From Vanessa cardui (Eukaryota; Arthropoda; Insecta; Lepidoptera; Nymphalidae), in assembly GCF_905220365.1 (NCBI RefSeq), contig NC_061153.1:13755299-13819298 (forward strand): a stretch of 64,000 nucleotides of DNA, in the 5' to 3' direction. Below are positions 30,027-40,333 of this stretch, one piece after another. A program made the translations under genes and the position numbers. Position 1 is the stretch's first letter. Each line of letters starts with the position of its first letter. The notes beneath the pieces were generated by a model. It ran no database searches. It had not been told where the DNA came from and saw nothing but the letters and a program-made list of their open reading frames with translations.

Positions 30027-30096
30027 ATTTTATATTATTATTATTTTATTTTATTATTATTTTATTTTATATATTCTAATATTTTGTATACACATT

Positions 30097-30977
30097 AATC
30101 ATCTATTATTTAGGATTGACATGGCAAAGGTATTTGTACTTTGTTTTTCAGTTAGCCTATAAAATTTACCAAAAACATTGGAATTTCCGCTCCATCCGGC
30201 AGTGCTTCTAATTAGATCAATGTTCACACCGAATCTGCTGGCGGCAGATGTACTTGCGTGCCGGGTGGAATGGGCAGAGAATATAGAAGTGTCAATACCA
30301 CTTTCATGAAGAGTACTTTTTATCCATTTACTGAGAGTTTGACTACTTAATGGCTTTTACGGCCTTCGAAAACTAACAAATAAGGAATCAATATTACTTC
30401 TTAAACGATTTGTAATTTCTAAATAATCAACTAACGTTTTAGCAGGACAGATTTCGGGTTTGGTGTCATAAAATGGTATGATAAGATAGGGTTGATGAGT
30501 CCCTGGTCTGGAAGTTTTTATTATATCTGGTATTTTAATACAAATCTTATCGGAATTACGCTCTATATTTTCAATTTTCACTAACGTCAGAGTCTGAACT
30601 CTATGAGCTGTAATAAGCGCTAAGAGTATGACTGTTTTCTTAGCTATTTGGTCCAGGGAAAGCTCATCATTGGGATACAGATTTGACAAGAAATCAAGAA
30701 CAATGGAAGTATCCCATGTCAATTTATATTTGGGTGCAGAGGCTCGCAACCTATAAAAACCTTTAAACAACCTATTGATTCGATCATCAGAATTAACTCT
30801 TGAGCCAATTATTAGGGACAATGCGGAGCGATAACTGTTGTGAGTACCATACTGTGCTCCATTCTCAAAAACATTTGTTAAGAAATATATAATATTTGGA
30901 ATTGACGCTTCATAATAATCGATATTATTAGAATCACAAAAAACAAACCAACGTTTGAATGCTACAGCATATTGCAT
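30097..30977 (-). pseudogene. Tyrosine recombinase of the DIRS-like element
   Basis: Phage-integrase-fold recombinase that would integrate the circular DNA intermediate. Seen on the minus strand: AFKRWFVFCDSN and NSYRSALSLIIGSRV in the core-binding part, ALITAHRVQTLTLV with the first catalytic Arg, HSTRHASTSAASRFGV giving H-x-x-R, TAGWSGNSN with the conserved Trp, and FGKFYRL with the nucleophilic Tyr (near 30155-30170). One in-frame TAA at 30357 falls between FRRP and KPLSSQTLSKW. Otherwise the reading is continuous, so the copy is fairly young. Confidence 0.8.
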
Positions 30978-31012
30978 GATTGATTTGATAGATAATGATG
31001 CACAAACTATAT

Positions 31013-31561
31013 CTAAGGAGCATAATGGGTCACTTCTCCTCGAGAAAGCTTCCCTGATAATTTTCCTGCTATAAGCCTCAGTTGTGGTGGTATGGTCGCG
31101 CTGTCGGATACAGAAATTAAAATTTTATTAGTAGGCTCTAGGATAATAGCATCCGATAAAAGCAGCTTGTTAAATAACGGGAACCATGCCTGAGTAGGCC
31201 AGTATGGAACTACAAGAACTCCCTGTGCTTTATCAGTAATTACTTTTCGTAAAACTTTCGCTATCACAGAAACTGGAGGGAATGCGTAAAAATTAAATTG
31301 ATTCCAGTTGACAGTGAAAGCATTTATAGCATAAGCTTCTGGATCTCTTCTCCAAGAGATGTACCTAGCGCATTTGGTGTTTAAACTTGTTGCAAAAAGG
31401 TCTATATCTGGGCTACCAAAATGTCAATCATTTGTTTTTGTTCATCAATGTCAATAATTTGTTTAAACGCATAATCACTAAGCTCCCATTCTGTATCAGG
31501 ATGTAACTTTCTGGATTCTGCGTCTGCTATATCATTATCTTTTGAGCTAATATATGAGGCA
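31013..31561 (-). pseudogene. DIRS-like RNase H C-terminal region
   Basis: Minus-strand reading with one frameshift near 31415 (MIDIL then GSPDIDLFAT) and another near 31265. Contains NDIADAESRKLHPDTEWELS, CARYISWRRDPEAYAINAF and GVLVVPYWPTQAWFPLFN, all typical of DIRS and Ngaro-type pol ends. It links the recombinase on its left to the RNase H piece beyond the inserted DNA transposon. Confidence 0.75.
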
Positions 31562-31565
31562 TATA

Positions 31566-32594
31566 CAGGATGACTGGTTAATTACTATCAATATTTAAGG
31601 AGAATACTCGGTACATGTTCTCATTCGAATTATGTAAAAAAAATAGGTACTTAATTTTTGACCAAATTTCCGTATAAATAAATAAAGTGTGGACACGTTA
31701 CCAGCCTTGCCGGCGGCGCGTGCGGCGGCGTGCTGATACAACACCACGCCACCGCACGCGTGTGTCGCTACCCCCAACCCCCGCCCCGTGGCTAATTAGT
31801 CGGGCGAGCGCCGCCGTAAGGTCTGTACGTCCGTCTTCGCGCGCGCGCGCGCGCCTAGCGATCGATCTTACGCGTATACCTAATCTGTCGTGTGTGCGTG
31901 TGACCCGTTATTACTTATTAGTAATTAAGTATGGCTTATCAATACACAATTAAAAGTGAATACAAACTATTAAAAGTGACCCATTCGTATTATATCGTGT
32001 GAAAGACGATATGCGTAAACGTGCTGAACTGTGTATTACACGAGAGGGAGCTCACTTTGAACATTTGTTAAGGTTAGTGTAGTTATGTAGGTAAATAGGT
32101 AGTTTAATGATTGACAATTGTTGTAAATAAGTATGATTCCATTTTTAAATACGCCGGAAATACCAAGATAGGTAAACAGTTCATTTTATTTTTTGTGTCA
32201 AGTTCACACCATTTACCTAGTCAATGAATTGGTTGCTTAAACGAATGAAATATCTTGGTATTTTTGCCTGTCCTAAGCCAGGATTAAAGTATGAAGGGAA
32301 TTGGATCATTTTTGTTTATCTAAGGTAGCCTGCTACCCTGTTAACACGCGGCGGCGCGCGGCGTTTGGATGTAGGTAAACTACCGCGCGATAACTAAATG
32401 TACCTACTTACATAACTGTTTTGTGTCGATAACGCAGCTGGGGTGTTCACACGATGCGTAATTAATTACATAACTTTTGGTTAACTTTACTTAGAAGTTT
32501 ATTAATATTTATGTTATATTAATTTTTACTTTGTCATATATGATCGTCAAATATCACGTCCTCAAGTATCGATAGTAATTCACCAGTCACCCTG
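31566..32594. mobile_element. Non-autonomous DNA transposon (about 1.03 kb) in the DIRS-like element
   Basis: The ends are imperfect inverted repeats of about 28 bp: left CAGGATGACTGGTTAATTAC, right (inverse) CAGGGTGACTGGTGAATTAC. TATA flanks both sides (31562-31565 and 32595-32598), and removing element plus one TATA restores the DIRS reading FIYASYISSKDN. If the ends are taken as TACAGG...CCTGTA with a TA duplication, it would fit Tc1/mariner; with TATA it is unassigned. The interior has a GC island with a GCGCGC run (31710-31870) and no transposase. Confidence 0.8.
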
Positions 32595-32598
32595 TATA

Positions 32599-32740
32599 AA
32601 TAAATTTCTACATTCGCAAAACCCCTAAATGTCTTTGGTTAATTGATTGAGATGAGTAAACCTTACTCCACCCATGCGGTTAATATACGATATAGCAGTC
32701 GTGTTATCAATTCTTAGTAATATTTGACAATTTTTTAAAT
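32599..32740 (-). pseudogene. DIRS-like RNase H, upstream piece
   Basis: ILLRIDNTTAISYINRMGGV with catalytic-type Asp in DNTTA, followed by RFTHLNQLTKDI, a TAG where Trp is expected, then GFCECRNLFIY, which runs into ASYISSKDN across the DNA transposon insertion. Confidence 0.7.
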
Positions 32741-32864
32741 AATAATTATTAATGTTTATTGGTCAAAGTCGCACTACAACACAATAACAATCTTATTCAC
32801 GATTAAAAACAGTATAAAAAAGACACAATAAATAAATTAAAAAAAAAATAATAATAAGAAAAAG

Positions 32865-32865
<1 letters not shown>
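32741..32865. other. Junction between the DIRS-like fragment and the NUMT
   Basis: AT-rich, no ORF. It ends in an A-rich stretch with AATAATAATAAG before the AT repeat. The precise left boundary of mitochondrial sequence cannot be fixed by eye. Confidence 0.3.

Positions 32866-32923
<58 letters not shown>
32866..32923. repeat. AT dinucleotide microsatellite
   Basis: Nearly pure TA repeat of about 56 bases. It stands where trnE would be expected next to trnS1 in the mitochondrial order. Confidence 0.85.
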
Positions 32924-32930
<7 letters not shown>

Positions 32931-32980
32931 TGATATTAATCACTATTAATTAAGTTAGCAGCTTAATTTATTATATTTCT
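32924..32980 (-). tRNA. trnS1: NUMT copy of trnS1 (AGN), partial
   Basis: Minus strand contains AAGCTGCTAACTTAATTA with GCT anticodon context and TAGTGATTAATATC downstream, as in insect trnS1, which lacks a normal D-arm. One edge merges with the AT repeat. Confidence 0.6.
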
Positions 32981-33043
32981 TATAGGAATATTTATGCAAT
33001 TTTATCATTAACAGTGATATACCTCTAATTTGGTTTCAATTAA
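32980..33043 (-). tRNA. trnN: NUMT copy of trnN
   Basis: Minus strand TTAATTGAAACCAAATTAGA then GGTATATCACTGTTAATGAT, with GTT anticodon in the expected loop. Adjacent to trnS1 and trnR as in the lepidopteran A-R-N-S1 cluster. Confidence 0.75.
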
Positions 33044-33108
33044 TAAGTAAGGAGTAAATACTCTATCTTTTAAGTCGAAATTAAATGCAATATTGCTTCT
33101 TATTTAAG
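33041..33108 (-). tRNA. trnR: NUMT copy of trnR
   Basis: Minus strand AAGAAGCAATATTGCATTTA then TTTCGACTTAAAAGA with TCG anticodon. Position between trnN and trnA supports it. Confidence 0.75.
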
Positions 33109-33171
33109 ATAAATTGAATAACAATATTTTTTGAATGCAAATCAAATGTTTTATATAAACTATAATCCTTA
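33108..33171 (-). tRNA. trnA: NUMT copy of trnA
   Basis: Minus strand AAGGATTATAGTTTATATAA then CATTTGATTTGCATTC, with TGC anticodon. It lies directly downstream of nad3 on the mitochondrial major strand. Confidence 0.8.
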
Positions 33172-33174
33172 ATT

Positions 33175-33508
33175 AATTAATTCAATCTAATATATTTTGA
33201 TTTCATTGATGGTATGTTCCAATTAAAAGTATAATAATAAAAAAAAAAACTAGTTTTATATCAAATAAAAAACTATTTTATTATATAATTATTAATATTT
33301 TAACTATTTTAAATGTTGGAATTATAGGAAAAATTAAAACAATTTCTACATCAAAAATTAAGAAAAAATGTAATGAAAAAGGATTTCGAGCTAAGCATAT
33401 AGGGTCAAATCCACATTCAAAAGGAGAACATTTTTCACGGTCAAGAAATGATTTTTGAGAAATAATAATTGTAATTATAGATGTAAAAATTAAAATAATA
33501 ATTATTTA
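33175..33508 (-). pseudogene. nad3: NUMT copy of nad3
   Basis: NADH dehydrogenase subunit 3. Under the mitochondrial code the minus strand reads KSFLDREKCSPFECGFDP (near 33400-33460), FSLHFFLIFDVEI and, at the end, LIGTYHQWNQ. About a dozen residues before FLIFDVE are missing and the middle is frameshifted. TGA stands for Trp in YHQW, which would stop a nuclear reading. Confidence 0.85.
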
Positions 33509-33569
33509 TATAAATTAAATATTAAACTTTTTGATTGGAAGTCAAATATATTAAATATATTATATAAAT
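33505..33569 (-). tRNA. trnG: NUMT copy of trnG
   Basis: Minus strand ATTTGACTTCCAATCAAAAA with TCC anticodon, between nad3 and cox3 as expected. Confidence 0.8.
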
Positions 33570-34308
33570 AATTAATTTCCTCATCAATAAATAGAAATAT
33601 CAAACAAAATCTACAAAGTGTCAATATCATGCAGCAGCTTTTTTTGAAAAATGATTATTTAAATGACGAATAAAACATGTAATTAAAAAAATTGTTCCAA
33701 TAATAACATGAAGTCCATGAAATCCTGTTGCTATGAAGAAAATTGATCCGTAAACTCTATCAGCAATAGAAAATGGGGCTTCAATATATTCATAAGCTTG
33801 TAAAATGGTGAAATAGACTCCTAAAATAATTGTAATAAATAATCTTTGTGATATTTGAGTGAAATTATTTTCTATTAGTGCATGATGAGATCAAGTAATA
33901 GTAATTCCGGAAGTAATTAAAATAATAGTATTTAGTAATGGAATTTGAAATGGATTAAAAGCTAAAATATTTAAAGGTGGTCATATTGCTCCAATTTCAA
34001 TATTAGGTGCTAAACTTCTATGGAAAACAGTTCAAAAAAATGAAATAAAAAAGAAAACTTCTGATAAAATAAATACGATTATTCCTCATCGAAGACCTTT
34101 TGATACTAAAATAGTATGTTTACCTTGAAATGTTCCTTCTCGGCAAATATCACGTCATCATTGATATATTGTTAATAAAACAATTAGATAACCTAAAATA
34201 AGAAGATTTATATTAAAATTATGAAATCATTTTACTATTCCTGTAACTAAAGTTATAACTCCAATAGCTCCTGTTAATGGTCAAGGTCTATAATCAACTA
34301 AATGATAA

Positions 34309-34905
34309 ATAAAATTTTAACAAAAAGAAAAACCGACTTCAAACAAAACACTATTTTAAAACAAATGAATATGCACGAAAAAGTAATAAAAATAATTGCG
34401 TATTCAACATATTTTTTAGAGTCTTCCTAAGTTAAATGAAATGAAAAATATTAGACTACTTAAAAGTCGATTAACGATTATATCATGTAGTTATAGTTAT
34501 TGGTATATTTGGAGCCGGTGTCAGCCACGGTGCCCTTGCCCCAACAATCAAAAGAAAGAAGCGATACGAGCCCCTTGATTGATCCAGTATATTATTGTGT
34601 AAAAGGTAATTTGTAAAAAACATATTTGTTAAAGTATTCTCGTATTGTTTTTTGATAGATATACTGTAGGGTTTTATTGGCTGACACCGACTCCAAATAT
34701 AACAATAATTATAACTACATGATATAATCGTTAATCGACTTTTAAGTAGTCTAATATTTTTCATTTCATTTAACTTAGGAAGACTCTAAAAAATATGTTG
34801 AATACGCAATTATTTTTATTACTTTTTCGTGCATATTCATTTGTTTTAAAATAGTGTTTTGTTTGAAGTCGGTTTTTCTTTTTGTTAAAATTTTATTTAT
34901 TTTTT
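34309..34905. repeat. Foldback unit F, copy 2, inside cox3
   Basis: Complete copy: left edge TAAATAAAATTTTAACAAAA, arms of about 220 bp around a centre of about 150 bp, right edge GTTAAAATTTTATTTATT. Nearly identical to copy 1, so the amplification is recent. A 93-codon open stretch on the minus strand spans arm, centre and arm, as in the other full copies. Confidence 0.85.
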
Positions 34906-35938
34906 GATTTTAAGTGAAGCTGATGTTGACTAACTAATTTTTTTAATATGGATAGATTAAGCGTTCCGTTTATATGAGTCAGAAACTACTTCGAGGACAA
35001 TTTCAAAGGAAACTTGCGAAAAAAGCAAAAATAGAATCGAAAATGCGGATTTAATACGTCACGCGGCGTAAACTACAAGGATCCCTCGAAAGAGCTGTAA
35101 TCGAACTCAGCAAAAAAACTTTGAAAAAGACCAACTATATTTCGTACATCATATGACATCACATCACATACACAAAATTTGATTAAAGATAGTAAGAAAT
35201 TCTGCCCCATATCGCACCCTAACTGCGAGCCGTATAGGAGTTCCATCACTACATAATATAAAACAAAGTCGCTTTCTCTGTCCCTATATCTTTAAATCTA
35301 CGCAACGGATTTTGATGCGGTTTTGTTTTAAAAGATAGTGTGATTCAAGGGGAAGGTTTGTGTATATAATACATGAACAATATGGTAAAGAAACACTGAT
35401 AATTTTAGAAGTTTGCGATGTGATGTCGTAAATAAACAAATTCTGTAGTATATTAAGTATCAGTATTGCACCCGTGCGAAGCCGGGGTGGGTAGCTAGTT
35501 GATTATAATATTCGACTATGATAATTACCTAAACATAACCACATTACGGAAGGTGACTCAAATATCCAAATAACCTATAAATAAAAGATTCGACCGAGTA
35601 TCGCTAACGTGCTCCTCAGAATTGTTCCGTTCCCTTCCGTTCCGTTACTTTGTCATGGATCCTGTGCTCAGAACCTTACCAATCTTTCACCAAATTACCC
35701 TAGAAGTATATATTTTATAATAAAAAAAGAATTATCAAAATTGGTTAACGTGATTTTCAGTTATTCACCTATTTGTCGCGCATATACATAAGGCAAATTT
35801 AAGACTTATGTCGTTTTCACATGGATACCATCATCGGAAAAAAAAATAAAAAAAATGGGACCCCACGGGAAGCACTACCTTTCAAACAAAAAAAAAATTA
35901 TCAAAATCGGTCCACCCAGTGAAAAGTTATGAGGTAAC

Positions 35939-35979
<41 letters not shown>

Positions 35980-36008
35980 GACGAATTGATTTTGGAAGTC
36001 GGTTGAAA
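34906..36008 (+). repeat. Companion unit H, copy 2, inside cox3
   Basis: Same order and orientation relative to F as at 15848: starts AAGTGAAGCTGATG, contains a Helitron end at 35499, CCCCACGGGAAGCACTACC and a long A run (35945-35973), and ends GGAAGTCGGTTGAAAA. Because cox3 sequence flanks both sides, this copy defines the outer limits of the F-H composite. Confidence 0.8.
35258..35499 (+). mobile_element. Small non-autonomous Helitron in unit H copy 2
   Basis: Same hairpin CCCGTGCGAAGCCGGG and terminal CTAGT as the copy at 16199-16440. It was carried in by the composite rather than inserted independently, since both flanks match unit H. Confidence 0.6.
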
Positions 36009-36031
36009 AGGGTGATTTTGATTATTTGTCA

Positions 36032-36670
36032 TTAATTAGTTTCTCTAGAATAAAGAGTTCTAAGAATAGTAATTACATAAGCTTGAATAACTGATACTGC
36101 TGTTTCTAAGATTAATAATAAAATTTGAATAAAAACTAAAAAAATAATTAATTAATAAATGTCCTGCAATTATATTAGCTGTTAAACGTACAGCTAAAGT
36201 TCCAGGTCGAATAATATTACTAATTGTTTCAATTAATACTATAAAAGGTATTAATACTATAGGAGTTCCTTGAGGAATTATATGAATACATATATGTTGG
36301 GTATTGTTAATTCATCCATAAAATATAAATCTTAATCATAAAGTTAATGATAATGATAAAGAAATAGTAAGATGACTAGTACTTGTAAAAATATAAGGTC
36401 TTTTGACCTAAAAAAATATTAAATAAAATGAAAAAAAAAAAGTGAAATAAAAATAAATGTTGATCCTCTTGAACCATTTGGTCCTAATAATGTTTTAAAT
36501 TCATTATGAAGTTTATTAGAAATAAAATTTCATAATATAAAGTGTCGATTAGGAATGAATCAAAAAGAATATGGAATAAATATTAATCCAATAAATGTAC
36601 TAATTCAATTTAAAGGTCAGTTAAAAATATTAGTAGAGGGGTCAAAAATTGAAAATAAATTATTTATCAT
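36032..36670 (-). pseudogene. atp6: NUMT copy of atp6
   Basis: ATP synthase F0 subunit a. Starts ATGATAAATAATTTATTTTC at 36670; PSTNIFNLTW-type N-terminus, FIPYSFWFIPNRHF, and C-terminus LETAVSVIQAYVITILRTLY then SRETN with TAA overlapping the cox3 ATG by one base, the usual arrangement. Single-base indels near 36140 and 36400-36440 disrupt the frame. Confidence 0.88.
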
Positions 36671-36677
36671 TTTCAAG

Positions 36678-36812
36678 TTAAATTATTATAATTTTTATTA
36701 TATTATTATTATTATTAATATATTTATAAATAAAAATATAAAAATTTATAATAATAAACATACAAATAAAGAAAATAAAAAAAAAAACAGTTAATTGGTA
36801 TTATTTGAGGAA
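36678..36812 (-). pseudogene. atp8: NUMT copy of atp8
   Basis: ATP synthase F0 subunit 8: IPQIMPINCFFFIFFICMFI at the N-terminus (MPQMMPINW type) and a stop overlapping the start of atp6. Shorter than usual at about 44 codons, with Cys where Trp is expected after PIN. Confidence 0.75.
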
Positions 36813-36880
36813 TAAAAGAATATTACTAAAGTAATAATTTAAATTTGACATATTTATGTTATAAATTAACTAATTCTTTC
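36813..36880 (-). tRNA. trnD: NUMT copy of trnD
   Basis: Minus strand AATTAGTTAATTTATAACAT then AATATGTCAAATTTAAATT with GTC anticodon, directly before atp8. Confidence 0.75.
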
Positions 36881-36948
36881 ATTAGAGGTAGGCGCTAAAT
36901 TACCGTAAAATGGTTTAAGAGACCAGTACTTACTTTCAGTTATATAAT
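36880..36948 (-). tRNA. trnK: NUMT copy of trnK
   Basis: Minus strand AACTGAAAGTAAGTACTGGT then CTCTTAAACCATTTTACGGT with the CTT anticodon typical of lepidopteran trnK. Between cox2 and trnD. Confidence 0.8.
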
Positions 36949-37630
36949 GAATAATTATTAATTCAATTAATAAATTTTTAATTGAAATTCTTTCAATTAC
37001 AATAGGTATAAAACTATGATTAGCTCCACAAATTTCTAAACATTGCCCATAAAAAAGACCTGGACGATTAATAAAGAAGCTAGTTTGATTTAATCGTCCA
37101 GGATTGGCATCAACTTTAATACCTACGTAACTGTTCCATCAGTTCATGAATGAATTACATCAGTAGCAGTAATTAAAATACGAATTTGATTATTTATAGG
37201 TAAAGTAATTCGATTATCTACATCTAATAATCGAAAATTATCAATATCTTCTCTAGAATTAAGTATATATGAATCAAATTCAACATTATTAAAATCTGAA
37301 TATTCATAACTTCAATATCATTGATGACCAATAGATTTTAATGTAATTAATGGATTATTAAGTTCATCTAATAAATATAATAATCAAAGGGAAGGAAGAG
37401 CAATAAAAATTAATGTAGTGGCTGGTAAAATAGTTCAAATTAATTCAATTATTTGACCTTCTAATAAGAATCGATTAATATATGAATTAAAAAATAAATT
37501 TAATATTAAATATGCTACTATAATAGTAATTATAATTAAAATAACAAGAGTATGATCATGAAAAAAAATAATTTGTTCTATTAATGGGGAAGCTCTATTT
37601 TGATAATTGAGATTAGATCATGTTGCCATT
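36949..37630 (-). pseudogene. cox2: NUMT copy of cox2
   Basis: Cytochrome c oxidase subunit II. Start ATGGCAACATGA at 37630 (TGA is Trp in the mitochondrial code), QNRASPLMEQIIFFHDHTL, then LPSLWLLYLLDELNNPLI-type sequence and YEYSDFNNVEFDSYM near 37265-37320, and a CuA-site end CGANHSFMPIV near 37010-37050. A base loss near 37120-37135 shifts the frame before VPSVHEW. Confidence 0.9.
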
Positions 37631-37631
37631 T

Positions 37632-37697
37632 CTAAAAAAAGGATAATCCTTTATAAATGGGGTTTAAATCCATTACATATAATCTGCCATATTAGAA
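37632..37697 (-). tRNA. trnL2: NUMT copy of trnL2 (UUR)
   Basis: Minus strand TCTAATATGGCAGATTATAT then GTAATGGATTTAAACCCC with TAA anticodon. It sits between cox1 and cox2 as in insects. Confidence 0.85.
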
Positions 37698-39217
37698 GTT
37701 ACTTAAAATAGGTAATTCATTATAAGAATGTTCTGAAGGAGGTAAATTTTGATATCATTCAATAGAAGGTATATTTAATGAAAATAAAATAATTCGTTGG
37801 TTAATTATAGATTCTCAAATAATAATAATAATTATTATTATAGATAATAAGGAAATATAAGATCCAAAAGATGAAATAATATTTCATGATATAAATCTAT
37901 CTGGGTAATCTGAATATCGTCGGGGTATACCAGCTAACCCTAAAAAATGTTGAGGGAAAAATGTTAAATTAACTCCAATAAATATTGAAATAAATTGAAT
38001 TTTTAATAATTTTTATTATTAATCCTGTAAATAAAGGATATCAGTGAATAAATCCACCTAAAATAGCAAATACAGCTCCTATAGACAATACATAATGGAA
38101 ATGAGCTACAACATAATAAGTATCATGAAGAGTAATATCAATAGATGAATTAGCTAAAATTACTCCTGTTAATCCTCCTACTATAAATAAAAAAATAAAT
38201 CCTAATCTTCATAATATAGAAGGTCTATAATTAATTTGAGTTCCATGTAATGTTGCTAATCAACTAAAAATTTTAATTCCTGTAGGTACAGCAATAATTA
38301 TAGTTGCTGAAGTAAAATAAGCTCGAGTATCAATATCTATACCTACTGTGAATATATGATGTGCTCATACAATAAATCCTAATAATCCAATTGCTATTAT
38401 AGCATAAATTATTCTTAAACATCCGAAGGTTTCCTTTTTTCCTCTTTCTTGGGAAATAATGTGTGAAATTATTCCGAAACCTGGTAAAATTAAAATATAA
38501 ACTTCTGGATGACCAAAAAATCAAAATAAATGTTGATAAAGAATTGGATCTCCTCCTCCTGCTGGATCGAAAAATGATGTATTAATATTTCGATCTGTTA
38601 AAAGTATAGTAATAGCTCCAGCTAAAACAGGTAAAGAAAGTAATAAAAGTAATGATGTAATACCCACAGCTCAAACAAATAAAGGTATTTGGTAAAAAAT
38701 ATACTATTAACTCGTATATTAATAATAGTTGTAATAAAATTAATTGCTCCTAGAATTGATGAAATACCAGCTAAATGAAGGGAAAAAATTGCTAATCTAC
38801 AGATGATCCTCTATGTGCAATATTAGATGAAAGTGGGGGGTAAACTGTTCATCCTGTTCCTGCTCCGTTTTCGACAATTCTACTAGAAATTAATAATATT
38901 AGTGATGGGGGTAAAAGTCAAAATCTTATATTATTTATACGTGGAAAGGCTATATCAGGAGCTCCTAACATTAAAGGAACTAATCAATTACCAACTCCTC
39001 CAATTATAATTGGTATAACTATGAAAAAAATTATAATAAAAGCATGAGCTGTAACAATTGCATTATAAATTTGATCATCTCCAATTAAAGATAATGGATT
39101 ACCTAATTCAGTTCGAATTAATAAACTAAGTGAAGTTCCTACTATTCCTGCTCAAATTCCAAAAATAAAATATAATGTACCAATATCTTTATGATTTGTT
39201 GAAAATAGTCATTTTCG
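37698..39217 (-). pseudogene. cox1: NUMT copy of cox1
   Basis: Cytochrome c oxidase subunit I. Begins with the lepidopteran CGA start (CGAAAATGACTATTTTCAAC) at 39217. Recognisable: [70 protein letters not shown] near 38530-38590, and WYQNLPPSEHSYNELPIL at the end. Indels near 38000-38020, 38430, 38695 and 38800 break the frame, so none of it could give a working subunit. It looks fully decayed but still easily alignable. Confidence 0.92.
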
Positions 39218-39219
39218 CT

Positions 39220-39300
39220 TAATAAAATGGCTGAGTTAAAAGCTAAATTGCAAATTTAAGTAAAAAGATAAATTGTAAATTTATTTACGAGAAATTTCTC
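39220..39300 (+). tRNA. trnY: NUMT copy of trnY
   Basis: Plus strand AATGGCTGAGTTAAAAGCTA at the 5' part and AAATTGTAAATTTATTTACG with GTA anticodon. Longer than usual: an extra TTGCAAATTTAAGTAAAAAG segment suggests a small internal duplication. Confidence 0.6.
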
Positions 39301-39302
39301 TT

Positions 39303-39366
39303 TTATTATTCTTATATTCAATAATGATATAAAATTGCAAATTTTAAGGTGTAATATTTACTAAGG
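39303..39366 (+). tRNA. trnC: NUMT copy of trnC
   Basis: Plus strand AAAATTGCAAATTTTAAGGT with GCA anticodon, overlapping the end of trnW on the other strand, as usual. Confidence 0.65.
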
Positions 39367-39430
39367 CTTAAAGACAGATTTCTTTATAAATAATTTTGAA
39401 GATTATTAGTTTAAATTAACTTAAAACCTT
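39362..39430 (-). tRNA. trnW: NUMT copy of trnW
   Basis: Minus strand AAGGTTTTAAGTTAATTTAA then TAATCTTCAAAATTA with TCA anticodon and CTGTCTTTAAGCCTTA at the 3' side. Confidence 0.8.
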
Positions 39431-40251
39431 AAAAAAAATAAAAGTTCTAAGAATTATTCCTACTAAAGAGATAAATCTAGTAATATTAATAAAAGTTAAA
39501 TAATTACTTTTAATAAAAATTTTATTTCATTTTAATTTAATTGAAAAAAATATTAATGAATAATAAAGAATTCGAATATAAATAAATAATATAATTAATC
39601 TTGATATAACAAAAATAAATGAGGTAATAAATAAATTATTAATTAATAAATAATTCATAATTATTCATTTAGGGAAAAATCCTAAAAATGGGGGTAACCC
39701 TCCTAAAGAGAGAAAATTAATTAAAATTGAAATTTTAATAAAATTTTTTTAATTAAAATTAAATAATTGATTAATATAATATACATTTAAAATATAAAAT
39801 AAAAAGCATATAATTAAAATAAAAAAAGAATAAAATAAAATGTGAATTAATCATAAATTTTCTCTAATTGATAAATCTGCTAATATTCAACCTAAATTAT
39901 TAATTGATGAAAATGCTATTAATTTACGTAAAGAAGATTGATTAAATCTTCTAATTGTACCAATTAATACATTAAGGATTATAACAAAAAATAATAAATT
40001 AAAATTATATATTATGAAATTAAAATTATTGGGGAATTTTTTTGTCATGTTATTAAAATAAAACAATTTAATCATGATATAATATTAGGAAATCAAAAAT
40101 GAAAAGGTGCTCCTATTTTTATTAATAAAGATGAATTAATAAGGATTGAAAATAAATTATCAATAAAAAAATTTTTAAAAGATAATATTCATAATAAAAT
40201 AGAAAATAAAAAATTAATTGATGCAATTGATTGGGTAAGAAAATATTTTAA

Positions 40252-40333
40252 TCAAAATCAAAATCAAAGTATACTTTATTCAAGTGGGCTTTTACAAGCA
40301 CTTTTGAATCGTCATTTAACAATTAAGTGAAAG
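40252..40333 (-). repeat. Tail of a Jockey-type non-LTR copy inside nad2
   Basis: CAAAATCAAAATCAAAGTAT then ACTTTATTCAAGTGGGC and TTTTGAATCGTCATTT: the last about 80 bases of the same family as 7566-8107 and 18849-19505. Cut by foldback unit F at 40334. Confidence 0.75.

Larger units (their letters stand above)
30097..32740 (-). mobile_element. DIRS-like (tyrosine-recombinase) retrotransposon fragment, split by a DNA transposon
   Basis: Minus strand, right to left: RNase H piece with RIDNTTAISYINRMGGVRFT (32640-32720), then after an inserted element (31566-32594) ASYISSKDNDIADAESRKLH and DLFATSLNTKCARYISWRRD with NAFTVNWNQFNFYAFPPVSV (31250-31560), VVPYWPTQAWFPLF (near 31170-31210), and then a tyrosine recombinase (30097-30977). 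This order of RNase H followed by recombinase is the DIRS layout. The reverse transcriptase proper and Gag are missing. Confidence 0.8.
33569..36032 (-). pseudogene. cox3: NUMT copy of cox3, split by composite repeat F-H
   Basis: Cytochrome c oxidase subunit III. The main part is 33569-34308, readable almost throughout: HFSKKAAAWYWHFVDFVW near the 3' end, FYSHHALI-type and GIWPPLNILAFNP-type segments, and HLVDYRPWPLTG near 34270-34305. The first codons (ATGACAAATAAT then CACCCTTTT) are at 36006-36032, on the far side of the inserted 1.7-kb F-H unit. A TTTTG insertion near 36016-36020 disturbs the start region. TGA codons occur at Trp positions. Confidence 0.88.

Noticed and set aside
32866..32923. 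TA-repeat tract considered as a CRISPR-like or regulatory array
   Set aside because: Simple dinucleotide slippage without spacers; eukaryotic context.
34483..34764. A 93-codon ORF repeated almost identically at 15449, 34483, 57836 and 58785
   Set aside because: It spans arm, centre and arm of the foldback unit and reads partly through inverted repeats. Its preservation follows from the high overall identity of recent copies, with no sign of codon-level constraint.
35609..35791. A 60-codon ORF shared by the H units at 35609 and 56084
   Set aside because: Part of the noncoding H unit; the copy at 16560-16740 does not keep it intact, and there is no domain or start context.
36555..36794. 79-codon plus-strand ORF rich in Asn, Lys and Ile
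   Set aside because: It is the antisense of atp6 and atp8.
38330..38524. 64-codon minus-strand ORF inside the cox1 copy
   Set aside because: Out of frame with cox1; a shadow frame of mitochondrial sequence.
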